64,000 nucleotides of DNA from Streptomyces sp. NBC_00094 (GTDB taxonomy: Bacteria > Actinomycetota > Actinomycetes > Streptomycetales > Streptomycetaceae): contig NZ_JAPEMB010000001.1 of the NCBI RefSeq assembly GCF_026343125.1, positions 2,914,001 through 2,978,000 on the forward strand. Direction: 5' to 3'. The notes beneath the pieces are model-generated. The model worked only from the letters and a program-made list of their open reading frames with translations. It did no database searches and was not told the DNA's origin. The stretch's first letter is position 1. Each line of letters starts with the position of its first letter. The position numbers and the translations under genes are program-made. Shown here piece after piece: positions 34,994 to 44,241 of this stretch.

Positions 34994-36676
34994 ATGGGAG
35001 TCCTGCGTGACAACCCCGAACTCGCCCTCTTCCTCTGCCTGTCGGCCGGCTACTTCGTCGGCAAGCTCCGGGTCGGCCCCATCACGCTCGGCGGCATCTG
35101 CGGCACCCTGATCGTCTCGCTGCTCCTCGGCGCCTGGGCGAAGGTCACCGTCTCCGACGACGTGAAGACGATCTTCTTCGCACTCTTCATCTTCTCCCTC
35201 GGCTACATGGCGGGGCCGCAGTTCTTCTCCAACCTCAACAAGAAGAGCCTGCGCTTCTTCGCCCTCTGCCTCATCGAGGTCGTCTGTGTCGTCGGCATCG
35301 CCCTCGGTCTCGCCGAGGCCTTCGACCTCGACGTCGGCACCGCCGCCGGCATCCTCGCCGGCGCCGCCACCGAGTCCGCGGTCGTCGGTACGGCCACCGA
35401 GGCCATCGGCAACCTCTCCGACCTGACGCAGGCGCAGATCACCGAGTACCAGGGCCATGTGGCCACCGCGTACACGGTCTGCTACCTCTTCGGCCTCGTC
35501 ACCATCGTCATCTACACCAGCCAGATCATGCCGATGCTGCTGCGGATCAACCTCCGCGACGCCTCGCGCGAGCTGTGGGAGAAGATGCGCGGTTCCGGCG
35601 GCGGTCTGGAGTCCGACGAGCGCGAGGCGCTCCCGGGCATGGTCGGCCGGACGTTCCTGGTGACGCTCGCGGACGGCGCCAAGGTCGGCGAACTGGAGCG
35701 GCGGCTCGGCGGGCGGGTCACGTTCGAGGCGGTGAAGCGGGGCAGCAAGATCCTCACCCCTCCCCCGCCCGACTTCGAGCTGACCCTCTCCGACCTGGTG
35801 CTCACGGTCGGCCGGCGGGCGAACATCATCGAGGCGGGTCGGGTCATCGGCCCCGAGACCCCGGCCGTCCCCGGCCTGGACACCCCGCTCACCACCACCG
35901 AGATCTCGCTGACCGACAAGAGCGTCGTCGACAAGTCCCTGGACACCCTCGCCAAGGAGCACCCGGAGTTCTCCTCGGGCGGGGTGTACGTGACGGACGT
36001 GGTGCGCAACGAGCAGCATCTGCCCGCGACCCCGGAGACCGTCGTCAGCCGGGGTGACGTGCTCACCCTGGTCGGCTCCCGCTCGGGCCTCGGGAAGCTG
36101 ACGTCCAAGATCGGCGCGGTCGTGAAGAACGACGCCACGGACTTCATCTACCTGGGGCTCGGCATCGTCTGCGGCTCCCTCCTCGGGCAGGTCGTGGTCG
36201 AGTTCGGCGACGTCCCGCTGTCGCTCGGCACGGGCGGCGGCTGCCTGATCTCCGGCCTGCTCTTCGGCTGGTTCCGCTCGCGCACGCAGACCTTCGGCGC
36301 GTTCCCGCCGCAGGCCGCCACCACCCTCAAGGACATGGGCCTCGCGATCTTCATCGCCTGCACGGGCCTGGTCTCCGGCCCGCAGGCCTGGCCCCTCCTC
36401 AAGGAGTACGGGGCGCTGCTGCCGTTCGCCGGCATCGCGATGGTCCTGGTACCGGCGACGATCTCGCTGATCGTCGGCCGCAAGCTGCTGAAGATCGAGA
36501 AACCACTGCTGATCGGCGCCATCGCGGGCCAGCAGTGCTCGACGCCCGCGATCACCTCCATCACCCAGGTCGCCCAGAGCTCGGTCCCGATGCTCGGCTA
36601 CACGATCACGTACACGCTCTCCAACTTCCTGCTCCCCCTGACCGGCCCGCTGCTCGTCGGCATCCTCGGAGCGTGA
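34994..36676 (+). CDS. AspT-type exchanger 1 (aspartate:alanine family)
   Basis: A 560-residue AAE-family membrane transporter. Two membrane halves (about 5-180 and 380-560) flank a cytoplasmic region with two RCK_C/TrkA-C-like domains (VGRTFLVTLADGAKVGELERRL, SRGDVLTLVGSRSGL). The duplicated family motif is seen as GILAGAATESAVVGTA and AIAGQQCSTPAIT. It precedes a paralogue and aspartate 4-decarboxylase, so Asp/Ala exchange is the natural hypothesis. ATG 34994 has GAGGTGA upstream. The 115 bases before it contain no clear terminator for the ABC operon. Confidence 0.88.
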   Translation: MGVLRDNPELALFLCLSAGYFVGKLRVGPITLGGICGTLIVSLLLGAWAKVTVSDDVKTIFFALFIFSLGYMAGPQFFSNLNKKSLRFFALCLIEVVCVVGIALGLAEAFDLDVGTAAGILAGAATESAVVGTATEAIGNLSDLTQAQITEYQGHVATAYTVCYLFGLVTIVIYTSQIMPMLLRINLRDASRELWEKMRGSGGGLESDEREALPGMVGRTFLVTLADGAKVGELERRLGGRVTFEAVKRGSKILTPPPPDFELTLSDLVLTVGRRANIIEAGRVIGPETPAVPGLDTPLTTTEISLTDKSVVDKSLDTLAKEHPEFSSGGVYVTDVVRNEQHLPATPETVVSRGDVLTLVGSRSGLGKLTSKIGAVVKNDATDFIYLGLGIVCGSLLGQVVVEFGDVPLSLGTGGGCLISGLLFGWFRSRTQTFGAFPPQAATTLKDMGLAIFIACTGLVSGPQAWPLLKEYGALLPFAGIAMVLVPATISLIVGRKLLKIEKPLLIGAIAGQQCSTPAITSITQVAQSSVPMLGYTITYTLSNFLLPLTGPLLVGILGA

Positions 36677-36686
36677 GAGGGACGCC

Positions 36687-38390
36687 ATGATCGACTTCCT
36701 CAACCGGAACATCTTCCAGCCCCACCCCGAGCTCCTGATCTTCATCACCGTGGCGCTCGGCTTCCTCTTCGGGAAGCTCCGCTACAAGGCGATCGCGCTC
36801 GGCGCCGTCACCGGCTGCCTCGTCGCCGGTCTGCTGCTCGGCGCCCAGTTCAAGGTCACGATCGACGGCACGGTGAAGAACCTCTTCTTCACCATGTTCC
36901 TCTTCGCCCTCGGCTACAAGGTCGGCCCGCAGTTCTTCCGGGGCCTGAAGAAGGACGGTCTGCCCCAGGTCCTCAACGCGGTCATCGTCTGTGTGACGGG
37001 CCTCCTCGTCTCCTGGGGCTTCGCCGTGATGCTGGGGTACGGCCCCGGGCTCTCGGCCGGCCTCCTCGGCGGCGCGCTCACGCAGTCCGCCGTCATCGGT
37101 GTCGCCCAGGACGCCATCGGCAACCTGCCGGGGCTCTCCGCCGACCAGATGAAGAACGAGGAGAACCTGGTCGCGATCGGCTACGCCGTCACGTACCCGC
37201 TCGGCACGATCCTCTGCGCGATGCTCCTCGCCAACGTGCTGCCCAAGCTCTACAAGCGGGACCTGGCCGCCGAGTCGGCGCAGCTCGCCAAGGAGCTGGA
37301 CGCCCCGGGCGACGACCCCGACCTGGCCGAGGGCTACTACGAGGTCGTCCTCCGCGCGTACCGCATCGACCGTCCCGACCTCGTCGGCCGCACGATCGAC
37401 GACTTCGAGAACCAGCAGCAGGCGCTCGGCCACCGCATCTACCTCACCCGGGTGCGGCGCGACGGGAAGATCCTCGACCACGACCAGGCGACGGTGCTCC
37501 GCGAGGGCGACATCGTGGCCGTCAGCGCGCTGCGCGGCTCGCTCGTCGAGTTCGACGCCCGGACCCACATCGGCGCGGAGACCGACGACGTCGAGCTGCT
37601 CGGCTACCAGACCGAGTCGCTGCACGTCGTCGCCTCGGACAAGGAGCAGCTCGGCAAGACGGTCGCCGAGCTGCGCCGTGAGCCCTTCATGGTCGGCGTG
37701 TACATCGACAAGATCTACCGCTCGGGTACGGAGTTCCCGTACCGGCTCTCCACGACCCTGGAGCGCGGCGACACCGTCATCCTGACCGGCCCGAAGCGGC
37801 TCGTGGACCCGGCGGGCAAGGCGATCGGCAAGCCCGTGCCGACCTCCTTCGCCACCGACATGCTCTGGGTGGGCCTCGGCATCTTCCTCGGCGGCTGCAT
37901 CGGCATCCCGGCGCTGACGGTGTCGGGCGTGCCGATCTCGCTCTCCACCTCCGGCGGCGCGCTGATCATGGGTCTGGTCTTCGGCTGGATCCGCGGCAAG
38001 TACCCGACGTACGGCAACGTGCCGCCCGGCGCCCAGTGGTTCATGGACACCCTCGGCCTCTGCCTCTTCGTCGCGGTCGTCGGCATCAACGCCGGACCGA
38101 GCTTCACCAGCGGCCTGTCGACGGCCGGCTGGGGGCTGCTGGTCTGGGGCGCGGTGGCGACGGTCGTCCCGCTGATCGTGGGCTTCCTGTACGGCCACTA
38201 CGTCCAGAAGATCCGCTTCCCGATCCTGATGGGCGTGCTGGCCGGCGGCCAGACGACGACCGCGGCGATCGGTGCGATCAACGAACAGTCCAAGTCCCAG
38301 ATCCCGACGCTCGGTTACACGATCCCCTACGCGGTGGGCAACGTCCTGCTGACCATCTGGGGTGCCGTGATCGTCATCCTCAACCACTGA
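36687..38390 (+). CDS. AspT-type exchanger 2 (aspartate:alanine family)
   Basis: A 567-residue paralogue of the preceding gene with the same layout: two membrane halves, a central pair of RCK_C-like domains, and duplicated motifs LLGGALTQSAVIGVA and VLAGGQTTTAAIG. It starts 10 bases after gene 1 and ends 30 bases before the decarboxylase. The pair could be a heteromer or two exchangers with different substrates. Within each half the GQ/TQ-S/T motif differs between copies (TESAVVG against TQSAVIG). Confidence 0.9.
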   Translation: MIDFLNRNIFQPHPELLIFITVALGFLFGKLRYKAIALGAVTGCLVAGLLLGAQFKVTIDGTVKNLFFTMFLFALGYKVGPQFFRGLKKDGLPQVLNAVIVCVTGLLVSWGFAVMLGYGPGLSAGLLGGALTQSAVIGVAQDAIGNLPGLSADQMKNEENLVAIGYAVTYPLGTILCAMLLANVLPKLYKRDLAAESAQLAKELDAPGDDPDLAEGYYEVVLRAYRIDRPDLVGRTIDDFENQQQALGHRIYLTRVRRDGKILDHDQATVLREGDIVAVSALRGSLVEFDARTHIGAETDDVELLGYQTESLHVVASDKEQLGKTVAELRREPFMVGVYIDKIYRSGTEFPYRLSTTLERGDTVILTGPKRLVDPAGKAIGKPVPTSFATDMLWVGLGIFLGGCIGIPALTVSGVPISLSTSGGALIMGLVFGWIRGKYPTYGNVPPGAQWFMDTLGLCLFVAVVGINAGPSFTSGLSTAGWGLLVWGAVATVVPLIVGFLYGHYVQKIRFPILMGVLAGGQTTTAAIGAINEQSKSQIPTLGYTIPYAVGNVLLTIWGAVIVILNH

Positions 38391-38420
38391 CGCGAACCCC
38401 TCACCCCGTAAGGACGAGTC

Positions 38421-40070
38421 GTGCCCAAGACCACGTTCACCCGCGAGGAGATCCAGTCCTTCGCGCAGCTCTCGCCGTTCGAGCTGAAGGACAAGTTCAT
38501 CCAGATCGCGCAGGCCGCCCAGGCCGACAAGCCCGGCCAGAAGGACAAGTCGCAGACGCAGATGCTCAACGCGGGCCGCGGCAACCCGAACTGGGTCGCC
38601 ACCGGACCCCGCGAGGCGTTCTACGCGCTCGGCTACTTCTCGCTCTCCGAGTCGCGCCGGGTCTGGACCGCCGACAACCTCGGCGGGATGCCCGAACGCG
38701 CGGGCGCCGGCGCCCGCTTCGACACCTTCGTGCGGCAGCACCCGGACCTGCCCGGCATCGAGCTGCTCCAGGACTGCGTCGCGTACGCGGTCGACCGCTT
38801 CGGCTTCGACAAGGACGCCTTCGTCCACGAGCTGACCGACAGCACGATCGGCGACAACTACCCGGTGCCGGACCGGATGCTGCCCCACGCCGAGCGGATC
38901 GTCCGCGGCTACGTCGACGACGAGATGTTCGACAAGCGCCCGCCGGCCGGCACCATGTCGCTCTTCGCGACCGAGGGCGGCACGGCCGCCATGTGCTACA
39001 TCTTCGACTCGCTCATGAAGAACGGGATCCTGAAGAAGGGCGACAAGATCGCCCTGATGGTGCCGGTCTTCACCCCGTACATCGAGATCCCCGAGCTCGA
39101 CACGTACGAGTTCGACGTCGTCAACGTCCACGCGAGCCTCTTCGCGGAGACGGGCGTGCGCGAGTGGCGCTACCCGGCCGAGGAGGTCGCCAAGCTGGCG
39201 GACCCGGCGGTGAAGATGGTCTGCGTCGTCAACCCGTCCAACCCGCCGTCGCTCGCGCTGAGCCAGCGGGTCGCGGACCAGATCAAGGACATCGTCGCGA
39301 CGCAGAACCCGAACCTTCTGATCGTCACGGACGACGTGTACGGCACGTTCGTGGAGGGCTTCCGCTCGCTCGCGGCGGACCTCCCGCGCAACACGCTCCT
39401 CGTCTACTCGTACTCCAAGCACTACGGCTGCACCGGCCACCGGCTCGGCGTCATCGGCCTCAACGACGACAACGTCCTCGACGAGATGCTCGCGAACCTG
39501 CCGCAGGCGGAGAAGGACCGCCTGAACAAGCGGTACGGGACGCTGAGCCTGGAGCCCGAGAAGATCCGGTTCATCGACCGGCTCGTCGCCGACTCCCGGC
39601 AGGTCGCCCTCAACCACACCGCCGGGCTCTCGCTCCCCCAGCAGGTGATGATGTCGCTCTTCTCGCTCTTCGACATGCTGGAGGAGGGCCAGGCCTACAA
39701 GGCGAGGATCCGGGCGATCGTGCGCCAGCGCCTCGACCTGCTCCTCGAAGGCGCCCAGATGAAGATCGCCGACGACCCGAAGCGGGCCGGGTACTACATC
39801 GAGCTCGACCTGCTCGCGGAGGCGGAGCGGGTCCACGGGAAGGACTTCGCGGCCTTCCTGGAGAAGAACTACGAGCCGGTGGACCCGCTGTTCCGGCTGG
39901 CCGAGCAGACCAGCGTCGTCCTCCTCAACGGCGGCGGCTTCGACGGCCCCGGATGGTCCGTACGCGTCTCCCTCGCCAACCTCGACGACCTGGACTACCT
40001 GAAGATCGGCCACCACCTGCGGGCGATCTTCACGGACTACGCGGAGGAGTGGAAGGTCTCGAAGGCGTAG
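38421..40070 (+). CDS. asdA: Aspartate 4-decarboxylase (bifunctional with aspartate aminotransferase)
   Basis: A 549-residue PLP enzyme of the AspD/AsdA family, converting L-aspartate to L-alanine and CO2. It is longer than simple aspartate aminotransferases because of an N-terminal extension (FTREEIQSFAQLSPFELKDKFI) typical of the family. PLP-fold marks: VVNPSNPPS, VTDDVYGTFVEGF and the Schiff-base Lys in YSYSKHYGCTGHRLG. GTG 38421 has AAGGACGAG upstream. With AspT-type exchangers, decarboxylation plus Asp/Ala exchange can generate proton motive force. Confidence 0.93.
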   Translation: MPKTTFTREEIQSFAQLSPFELKDKFIQIAQAAQADKPGQKDKSQTQMLNAGRGNPNWVATGPREAFYALGYFSLSESRRVWTADNLGGMPERAGAGARFDTFVRQHPDLPGIELLQDCVAYAVDRFGFDKDAFVHELTDSTIGDNYPVPDRMLPHAERIVRGYVDDEMFDKRPPAGTMSLFATEGGTAAMCYIFDSLMKNGILKKGDKIALMVPVFTPYIEIPELDTYEFDVVNVHASLFAETGVREWRYPAEEVAKLADPAVKMVCVVNPSNPPSLALSQRVADQIKDIVATQNPNLLIVTDDVYGTFVEGFRSLAADLPRNTLLVYSYSKHYGCTGHRLGVIGLNDDNVLDEMLANLPQAEKDRLNKRYGTLSLEPEKIRFIDRLVADSRQVALNHTAGLSLPQQVMMSLFSLFDMLEEGQAYKARIRAIVRQRLDLLLEGAQMKIADDPKRAGYYIELDLLAEAERVHGKDFAAFLEKNYEPVDPLFRLAEQTSVVLLNGGGFDGPGWSVRVSLANLDDLDYLKIGHHLRAIFTDYAEEWKVSKA

Positions 40071-40094
40071 CGGGTAGCGGGTACGGAGGGAAGT

Positions 40095-40135
40095 GCGCGC
40101 CCCGGCCGGGGTGGGGTGTCTCGGCCGGGGCGCGC
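40095..40135 (+). terminator. Terminator after aspartate decarboxylase
   Basis: GCGCGCCCCGGCCG (40095-40108) pairs perfectly with 40122-40135 around a 13-base loop, 24 bases after the stop codon. It lies between convergent genes. Confidence 0.85.
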
Positions 40136-40149
40136 GGTGTGGGGGGACG

Positions 40150-40205
40150 GGGTGGCTCACCGGGGTGGCTCACCGGGGACGGCGGGGGCTCACCGGGGAC
40201 GGCTC
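40150..40205. repeat. Short tandem repeats GGTGGCTCACCGGG
   Basis: Several imperfect copies of a 14-16 base GG(T/G)GGCTCACCGGGG unit lie between the decarboxylase terminator and the 3' end of the chitinase gene. No function is apparent. Confidence 0.6.
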
Positions 40206-40218
40206 GCCGGGTCGCTGC

Positions 40219-41766
40219 CTACTTGTAGGCGGCGAAGGCCTTCGTGAAGGCCAGGGGCTGCTGCAGGATCGAGGAGCAGGTGGCGTCCGCCCAGTTCACG
40301 GCGCCGGACGCGCACTGCTTGTCACGGGTCGAGGACCACATCGAGAGCCAGCCGATCCCCTTCGACTTCGCGAAGTCGACGAGCTGCGTGGCGTCGTCGA
40401 CCGTGAAGATCTCGCTGGTGACGTCGTTGACGCCGATCATCGGGGTGACGGCGACGGCCTTCCAGGCGGCCGCGTCGGAGAGCCCGAGGACGCCCTTGAC
40501 CTGGGCCTGGGTCGCGGTCGCGGCCTGGATCGCGTACGTCCCCATGTCCGCGCTGTACGCCGGGCCGTAGTCCATCGCCATGATGTTGACGGCGTCGACG
40601 CGGACCCCGTTCTTCTTCGCGTCGGCGAGCAGGGCCACGCCCGGCTGCGTCAGGCCCTCGGGCATGACCGGCAGCGTGAAGGAGACGTTCAGGCCCGGGT
40701 GGGCCTTCTGGAGCTGGGCGATCGCCTGCGAGCGGCGGGTGTTGGCGGCCGTGTCGGGCAGGGCCGCGCCCTCGACGTCGAAGTCGACCTTGGTCAGCTT
40801 GTACTGGTCGATGACCTTGCCGTACGCGGCGGCGAGCGCCGAGGAGGTCGAGCAGTTCAGGGCCAGCTCGTGACCTGCGGCGCCGCCGAAGGAGACGCGG
40901 ACGTCCCCGCCCTTGGCGCGCAGGGCGCCGATCTGGGCCGCGACCTTGTCGTTCGCCAGGTCGGTGACCCCGCCCCAGAGCGGGGCGCAGGCGCCGCCGG
41001 AGGTGATGAAGGCGAGGTTGAACTCCTTCACGCCGGTGGCGTCGGCGGTCGCGAGCAGGTCGTACGTGGGGTAGAGCGAGGTGTCGACGTACGGGGCGTA
41101 CCTGGCGGCGGTGACGGGGGCGCCGGTGGCTGTCGCGGTGGGGGTCGGAGTGGGCGCCGTGGTCGCGGTCGCGGTCGCGGTGGCCGTCGGGGTCGGCTGA
41201 ACGGTGGCCGTGGCCGTGGCCGAGGGGGACGCCGTGGCCGTCGGCTTCACGGTGGCCGTCGCCGTCGCCGAGGGGGAGGCGGTCGCGGTGGGCTGTTCGG
41301 TGGGGCGGCCACTGGGGGTGGGGGCGGGTCCTCCGGCCGAGCAGGCGGCCCCGTTGATGAGGCAGCCGGTCGGGTCGCCGGCCACGCCCGCCGCCGAGGT
41401 CACGAAGCCGACGGTGACGGACTGGCCGGGGCCGAGCTGCCTGTTCCAGCTCGCGGGCTTCACGGTGACGTGCCGGCCGGAGACGGTGTGCTCGCCGTTC
41501 CAGAGGGAGCCGACGGTCGTCCCGGCCGGGAGGTCGAACTCCAGGGTCCAGTCGGTCTGGGCGGTGGTCGTCTCGTTGGTGACGACGTACTGCCCGGTGT
41601 AGCCGCCGGTCCAGGCGCTGGTCCGGGTGTAGGCGGCGCCGACGGCGGCGGCCTGCGCGGTGCCCGTGAGCGCGAAGGCCGTGCCGCCGATGATCGCCGC
41701 CGCGACGACGGCTCCGACGACCTTGGTCCTGGTGCTCGCCGTACGCCGGTGCGAACTGGTGCCCAT
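40219..41766 (-). CDS. Chitinase-like GH18 protein with N-terminal CBM2
   Basis: A 515-residue secreted protein. Signal peptide (KVVGAVVAAAIIGGTAFALTG), CBM2 at about 40-140 (TSAWTGGYTGQYVVTNETT), a long Thr/Ala/Pro linker of repeated (TATASPSATATAT) units at about 150-215, then a GH18 barrel to the end. The catalytic strand reads TKVDFDVEG, so the DxxDxDxE motif has Thr at the first Asp position but keeps the catalytic Glu. ATG 41766 starts the signal peptide properly. It probably hydrolyses chitin, with CBM2 binding polysaccharide. No DasR-like site is visible upstream. Confidence 0.87.
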   Translation of the reverse strand: MGTSSHRRTASTRTKVVGAVVAAAIIGGTAFALTGTAQAAAVGAAYTRTSAWTGGYTGQYVVTNETTTAQTDWTLEFDLPAGTTVGSLWNGEHTVSGRHVTVKPASWNRQLGPGQSVTVGFVTSAAGVAGDPTGCLINGAACSAGGPAPTPSGRPTEQPTATASPSATATATVKPTATASPSATATATVQPTPTATATATATTAPTPTPTATATGAPVTAARYAPYVDTSLYPTYDLLATADATGVKEFNLAFITSGGACAPLWGGVTDLANDKVAAQIGALRAKGGDVRVSFGGAAGHELALNCSTSSALAAAYGKVIDQYKLTKVDFDVEGAALPDTAANTRRSQAIAQLQKAHPGLNVSFTLPVMPEGLTQPGVALLADAKKNGVRVDAVNIMAMDYGPAYSADMGTYAIQAATATQAQVKGVLGLSDAAAWKAVAVTPMIGVNDVTSEIFTVDDATQLVDFAKSKGIGWLSMWSSTRDKQCASGAVNWADATCSSILQQPLAFTKAFAAYK

Positions 41767-41918
41767 CGCGTGCCTGCCTCTGTGTGCCGGGGGTGGGGGT
41801 GGGGTGCGGCAGCACGCTAGCGACTGGGAAACGGACAAATGGTCATGAGCGGGCCGGGGTTGGGATTCTTACGCTCCGCTTAAGGAAGGCATCGGAACCA
41901 CGAAAGGTTCGACACCGC

Positions 41919-42055
41919 CCGACCACGGCCACGGCCACGGCTCAGACCACGGCTACGGCCACGACTCAGCCCACGGCCTCGGCCACGGCTCAGGCGGCGG
42001 CTCAGGCGTCGGCCTCGGCCTCGGCCACGGCCACGGCCACGGCTCAGGCGTCGGC
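41919..42055. repeat. Degenerate GGCCACGGCTCAG repeats at a kinase gene end
   Basis: Imperfect tandem copies of a 6-13 base unit (GGCCACGGC, GGCTCAGGC, GGCCTCGGC) run up to the stop codon of the sensor kinase. They are not regularly spaced and have no unique spacers. Confidence 0.7.
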
Positions 42056-43456
42056 GGCGCGCCGGGTGCCCGTGCCGCCGCCGCGTCGGCGGCGGGCCGG
42101 GCGGTGGCCGCGGCGTCCCGCCGTGGCGCCCGCGCGGCGCCCGTCGAGCCCGATCCAGACACGGACCTCGGTGCCGCCGAGCACGGAGTGCCCGATGGCG
42201 ACGTCTCCCCCGGTGGCTTCCGCCATCCGCCGCACGATGTCGAGGCCGAGGCCCGTCGAGCCGGGCCGGCCGCCGCTGTTGCCGCGGGCCAGGGCGGCGG
42301 CGGGGTCGGCGATGCCGGTGCCCGCGTCGGAGACCAGGACGATGACGGCGTCGTCGCCGTTGTGGACGTCGATGGAGAAGGCGGTGCCCTCGGCGGTGTG
42401 CCGGAAGACGTTGCCGAGGAGGGCGTCGAGGGCGGCGACGAGTTCGGGGCGCGCGACCGGGATGCGTACCGGACGCTCGACGCCCGCGACCCGTACCCGC
42501 CTGCCCTCGTCCTCCGCGAGGGCCGACCAGAAGTCCATGCGCTCGCGGACCACTTCGGCGGCGTCGCAGCCCGCGCCGGGTCCGGTGGCCTGGGTCTGCG
42601 GCTTCGCGTCCCGGGCCGTACGGATGATGATGTCGACCTCGCGTTCCAGCTGCTCGACGGCGGCCCTGGTCTGCTCGGCGGCGGGGCCGGAGCCGAGCGA
42701 GGCCGCGTTGAGCCGCAGCACGGTCAGCGGGGTGCGGAGCCGGTGGGAGAGGTCGGCGGCGAGCTCCCGCTCGTTGGCGAGGAGCTGGACGACCTGGTCG
42801 GCCATCGAGTTGAAGGCGACGGCCGCCGACTTGAGCTCCGGCGGGCCCTCCTCGGGGACCCTCGCGCCGAGCCTGCCCTCGCCCAGGTCGTGGGCGGCGC
42901 CCGCGAGCCGCTGGGCGGGCCGGACCATGCGGACGCCGAGCCGGTCGGCGACGGCGACGGAGCCGACGATCAGCGCGATGCCGACCCCGGCGAGGACGAG
43001 CCAGGCGGTGGCGACCCCGTTGGTGACCTCGCCCTCGGGGACGAAGAGTTCGACGACGGCGACCTGGCCGCTGCTGACCGCGGTGGGCTGGAGCAGCGCG
43101 AAGCCGCCCGGCACCTCGGCGATGGAGGCCCGGCCGAGCGTGCGGGTGGCGTCGAGGGACTCCTCGGTGGCCCTGCGGGTGCCGATCTCCACCGCCGTCC
43201 CGCCCGGTTCGGCGGCCGGCACGTGGACGGCGAGCCGCCCGGCGGCTCCGTCCTCGGTCGTGGCGACGGCCTTGTCCAGCTCCTGGCGGTCGGTGGTGAT
43301 CGCGAGGACGGGGGCGAGCCCGGCGGCCCGCCGTTCGGCGTTGGAGAAGGCCCGGTCGCGGGCCATCTCCTTGACGACGAGCCCGAGGGGTACGGCGAAG
43401 GCGATGACGACCATGGCGGTGACGGCCAGCGACACCTTGACGAGCGCCCACCTCAC
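42044..43456 (-). CDS. Sensor histidine kinase
   Basis: A 470-residue class I sensor kinase. Membrane helix 1 (about 8-28), an extracytoplasmic sensor of about 120 residues, membrane helix 2 (about 150-172), HAMP, HisKA with phosphorylated His at about 238 (ADLSHRLRTPLTVL), and HATPase with N-box GNVFRHTAEG, G1 DAGTGI and G2 GSTGLGLDIV. The C-terminal 30 residues are Arg/Gly-rich. The GTG overlaps the response-regulator stop (GTGA), so it is the second gene of a coupled two-component operon. The signal is unknown. Confidence 0.93.
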   Translation of the reverse strand: MRWALVKVSLAVTAMVVIAFAVPLGLVVKEMARDRAFSNAERRAAGLAPVLAITTDRQELDKAVATTEDGAAGRLAVHVPAAEPGGTAVEIGTRRATEESLDATRTLGRASIAEVPGGFALLQPTAVSSGQVAVVELFVPEGEVTNGVATAWLVLAGVGIALIVGSVAVADRLGVRMVRPAQRLAGAAHDLGEGRLGARVPEEGPPELKSAAVAFNSMADQVVQLLANERELAADLSHRLRTPLTVLRLNAASLGSGPAAEQTRAAVEQLEREVDIIIRTARDAKPQTQATGPGAGCDAAEVVRERMDFWSALAEDEGRRVRVAGVERPVRIPVARPELVAALDALLGNVFRHTAEGTAFSIDVHNGDDAVIVLVSDAGTGIADPAAALARGNSGGRPGSTGLGLDIVRRMAEATGGDVAIGHSVLGGTEVRVWIGLDGRRAGATAGRRGHRPARRRRGGGTGTRRAADA

Positions 43457-44154
43457 GGCTGCGGCTCGCGGGGCGGCTCCAGCTTCACGCCCACCCCGCG
43501 CAGGGTGTGCAGGTAGCGGGGCCTCGCGGCCGTCTCACCCAGCTTCCGCCGCAGCCACGACAGGTGTACGTCGATGGTCTGGTCGTCGCCGTAGGACTGC
43601 TGCCACACCTCGGCGAGCAGCTCCTTGCGCGGGACGACCACGCCCGGGCGCCCGGCGAGGAAGGCCAGCAGGTCGAACTCGCGCCGGGTCAGGTCCAACG
43701 GCGCCCCGTCCAGCTCCGCCTGACGGCGCAGCGGGTCGACGGTGAGCCCGCCGACCCGGATGACCCGGGACGGCGGCAGCTCCCCGGCGCCGGCCCGCGC
43801 CCGGCGCAGGACGGCGGCCATCCGGGCCGTGAGGTGGTCCACCGAGAAGGGCTTCACGAGGTAGTCGTCCGCCCCGGCGTGCAGGAGCCGTACGATCTCG
43901 GCCTCGTCGTCCCGGGCGGTCGCGATGATCACCGGTACGTCGGTGATTCCGCGCAGCATCTTGAGCGCCTCGGACCCGTCGAGATCGGGCAGGCCGAGGT
44001 CGAGGATGACCACGTCGAAACGGAAATGAGCGACCTCGCGCAACGCCTCCAGAGCCGTCCCGACGCTCCGTACCGTGTGGGAGGCCTCGGAGAGCTGGCG
44101 GATGAGGGCGGAGCGCACGAACTGGTCGTCCTCGACCACGAGCACACTTGCCAT
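43453..44154 (-). CDS. OmpR-family response regulator
   Basis: A 233-residue regulator. The receiver domain (1-120) has the phosphoacceptor Asp52 in VVILDLGLPDLDG and Lys in YLVKPFS. The winged-helix output domain (about 135-228) contains LTRREFDLLAFLAGRPG and the YGDDQTIDVHLSWLRRKLGE signature. ATG 44154 places the receiver at the N-terminus; the ribosome site is weak. It forms an operon with the following histidine kinase. Confidence 0.94.
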   Translation of the reverse strand: MASVLVVEDDQFVRSALIRQLSEASHTVRSVGTALEALREVAHFRFDVVILDLGLPDLDGSEALKMLRGITDVPVIIATARDDEAEIVRLLHAGADDYLVKPFSVDHLTARMAAVLRRARAGAGELPPSRVIRVGGLTVDPLRRQAELDGAPLDLTRREFDLLAFLAGRPGVVVPRKELLAEVWQQSYGDDQTIDVHLSWLRRKLGETAARPRYLHTLRGVGVKLEPPREPQP

Positions 44155-44241
44155 GGGCCGCACCGTACGCCATTCGGGGGAATCGGTGAGCGAGGTCCAC
44201 CCTCCGTCCCCCACCCTCACGGGGTGGTGCACTATGGCCCG

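Noticed and set aside
41840..41848. DasR half-site (TGGTCATGA) upstream of the CBM2-GH18 gene
   Set aside because: Only one arm matches and there is no GACCA partner.
41919..42055. Possible CRISPR array or minisatellite
   Set aside because: Repeat units are short, irregular and contiguous, with no unique spacers and no cas genes nearby.
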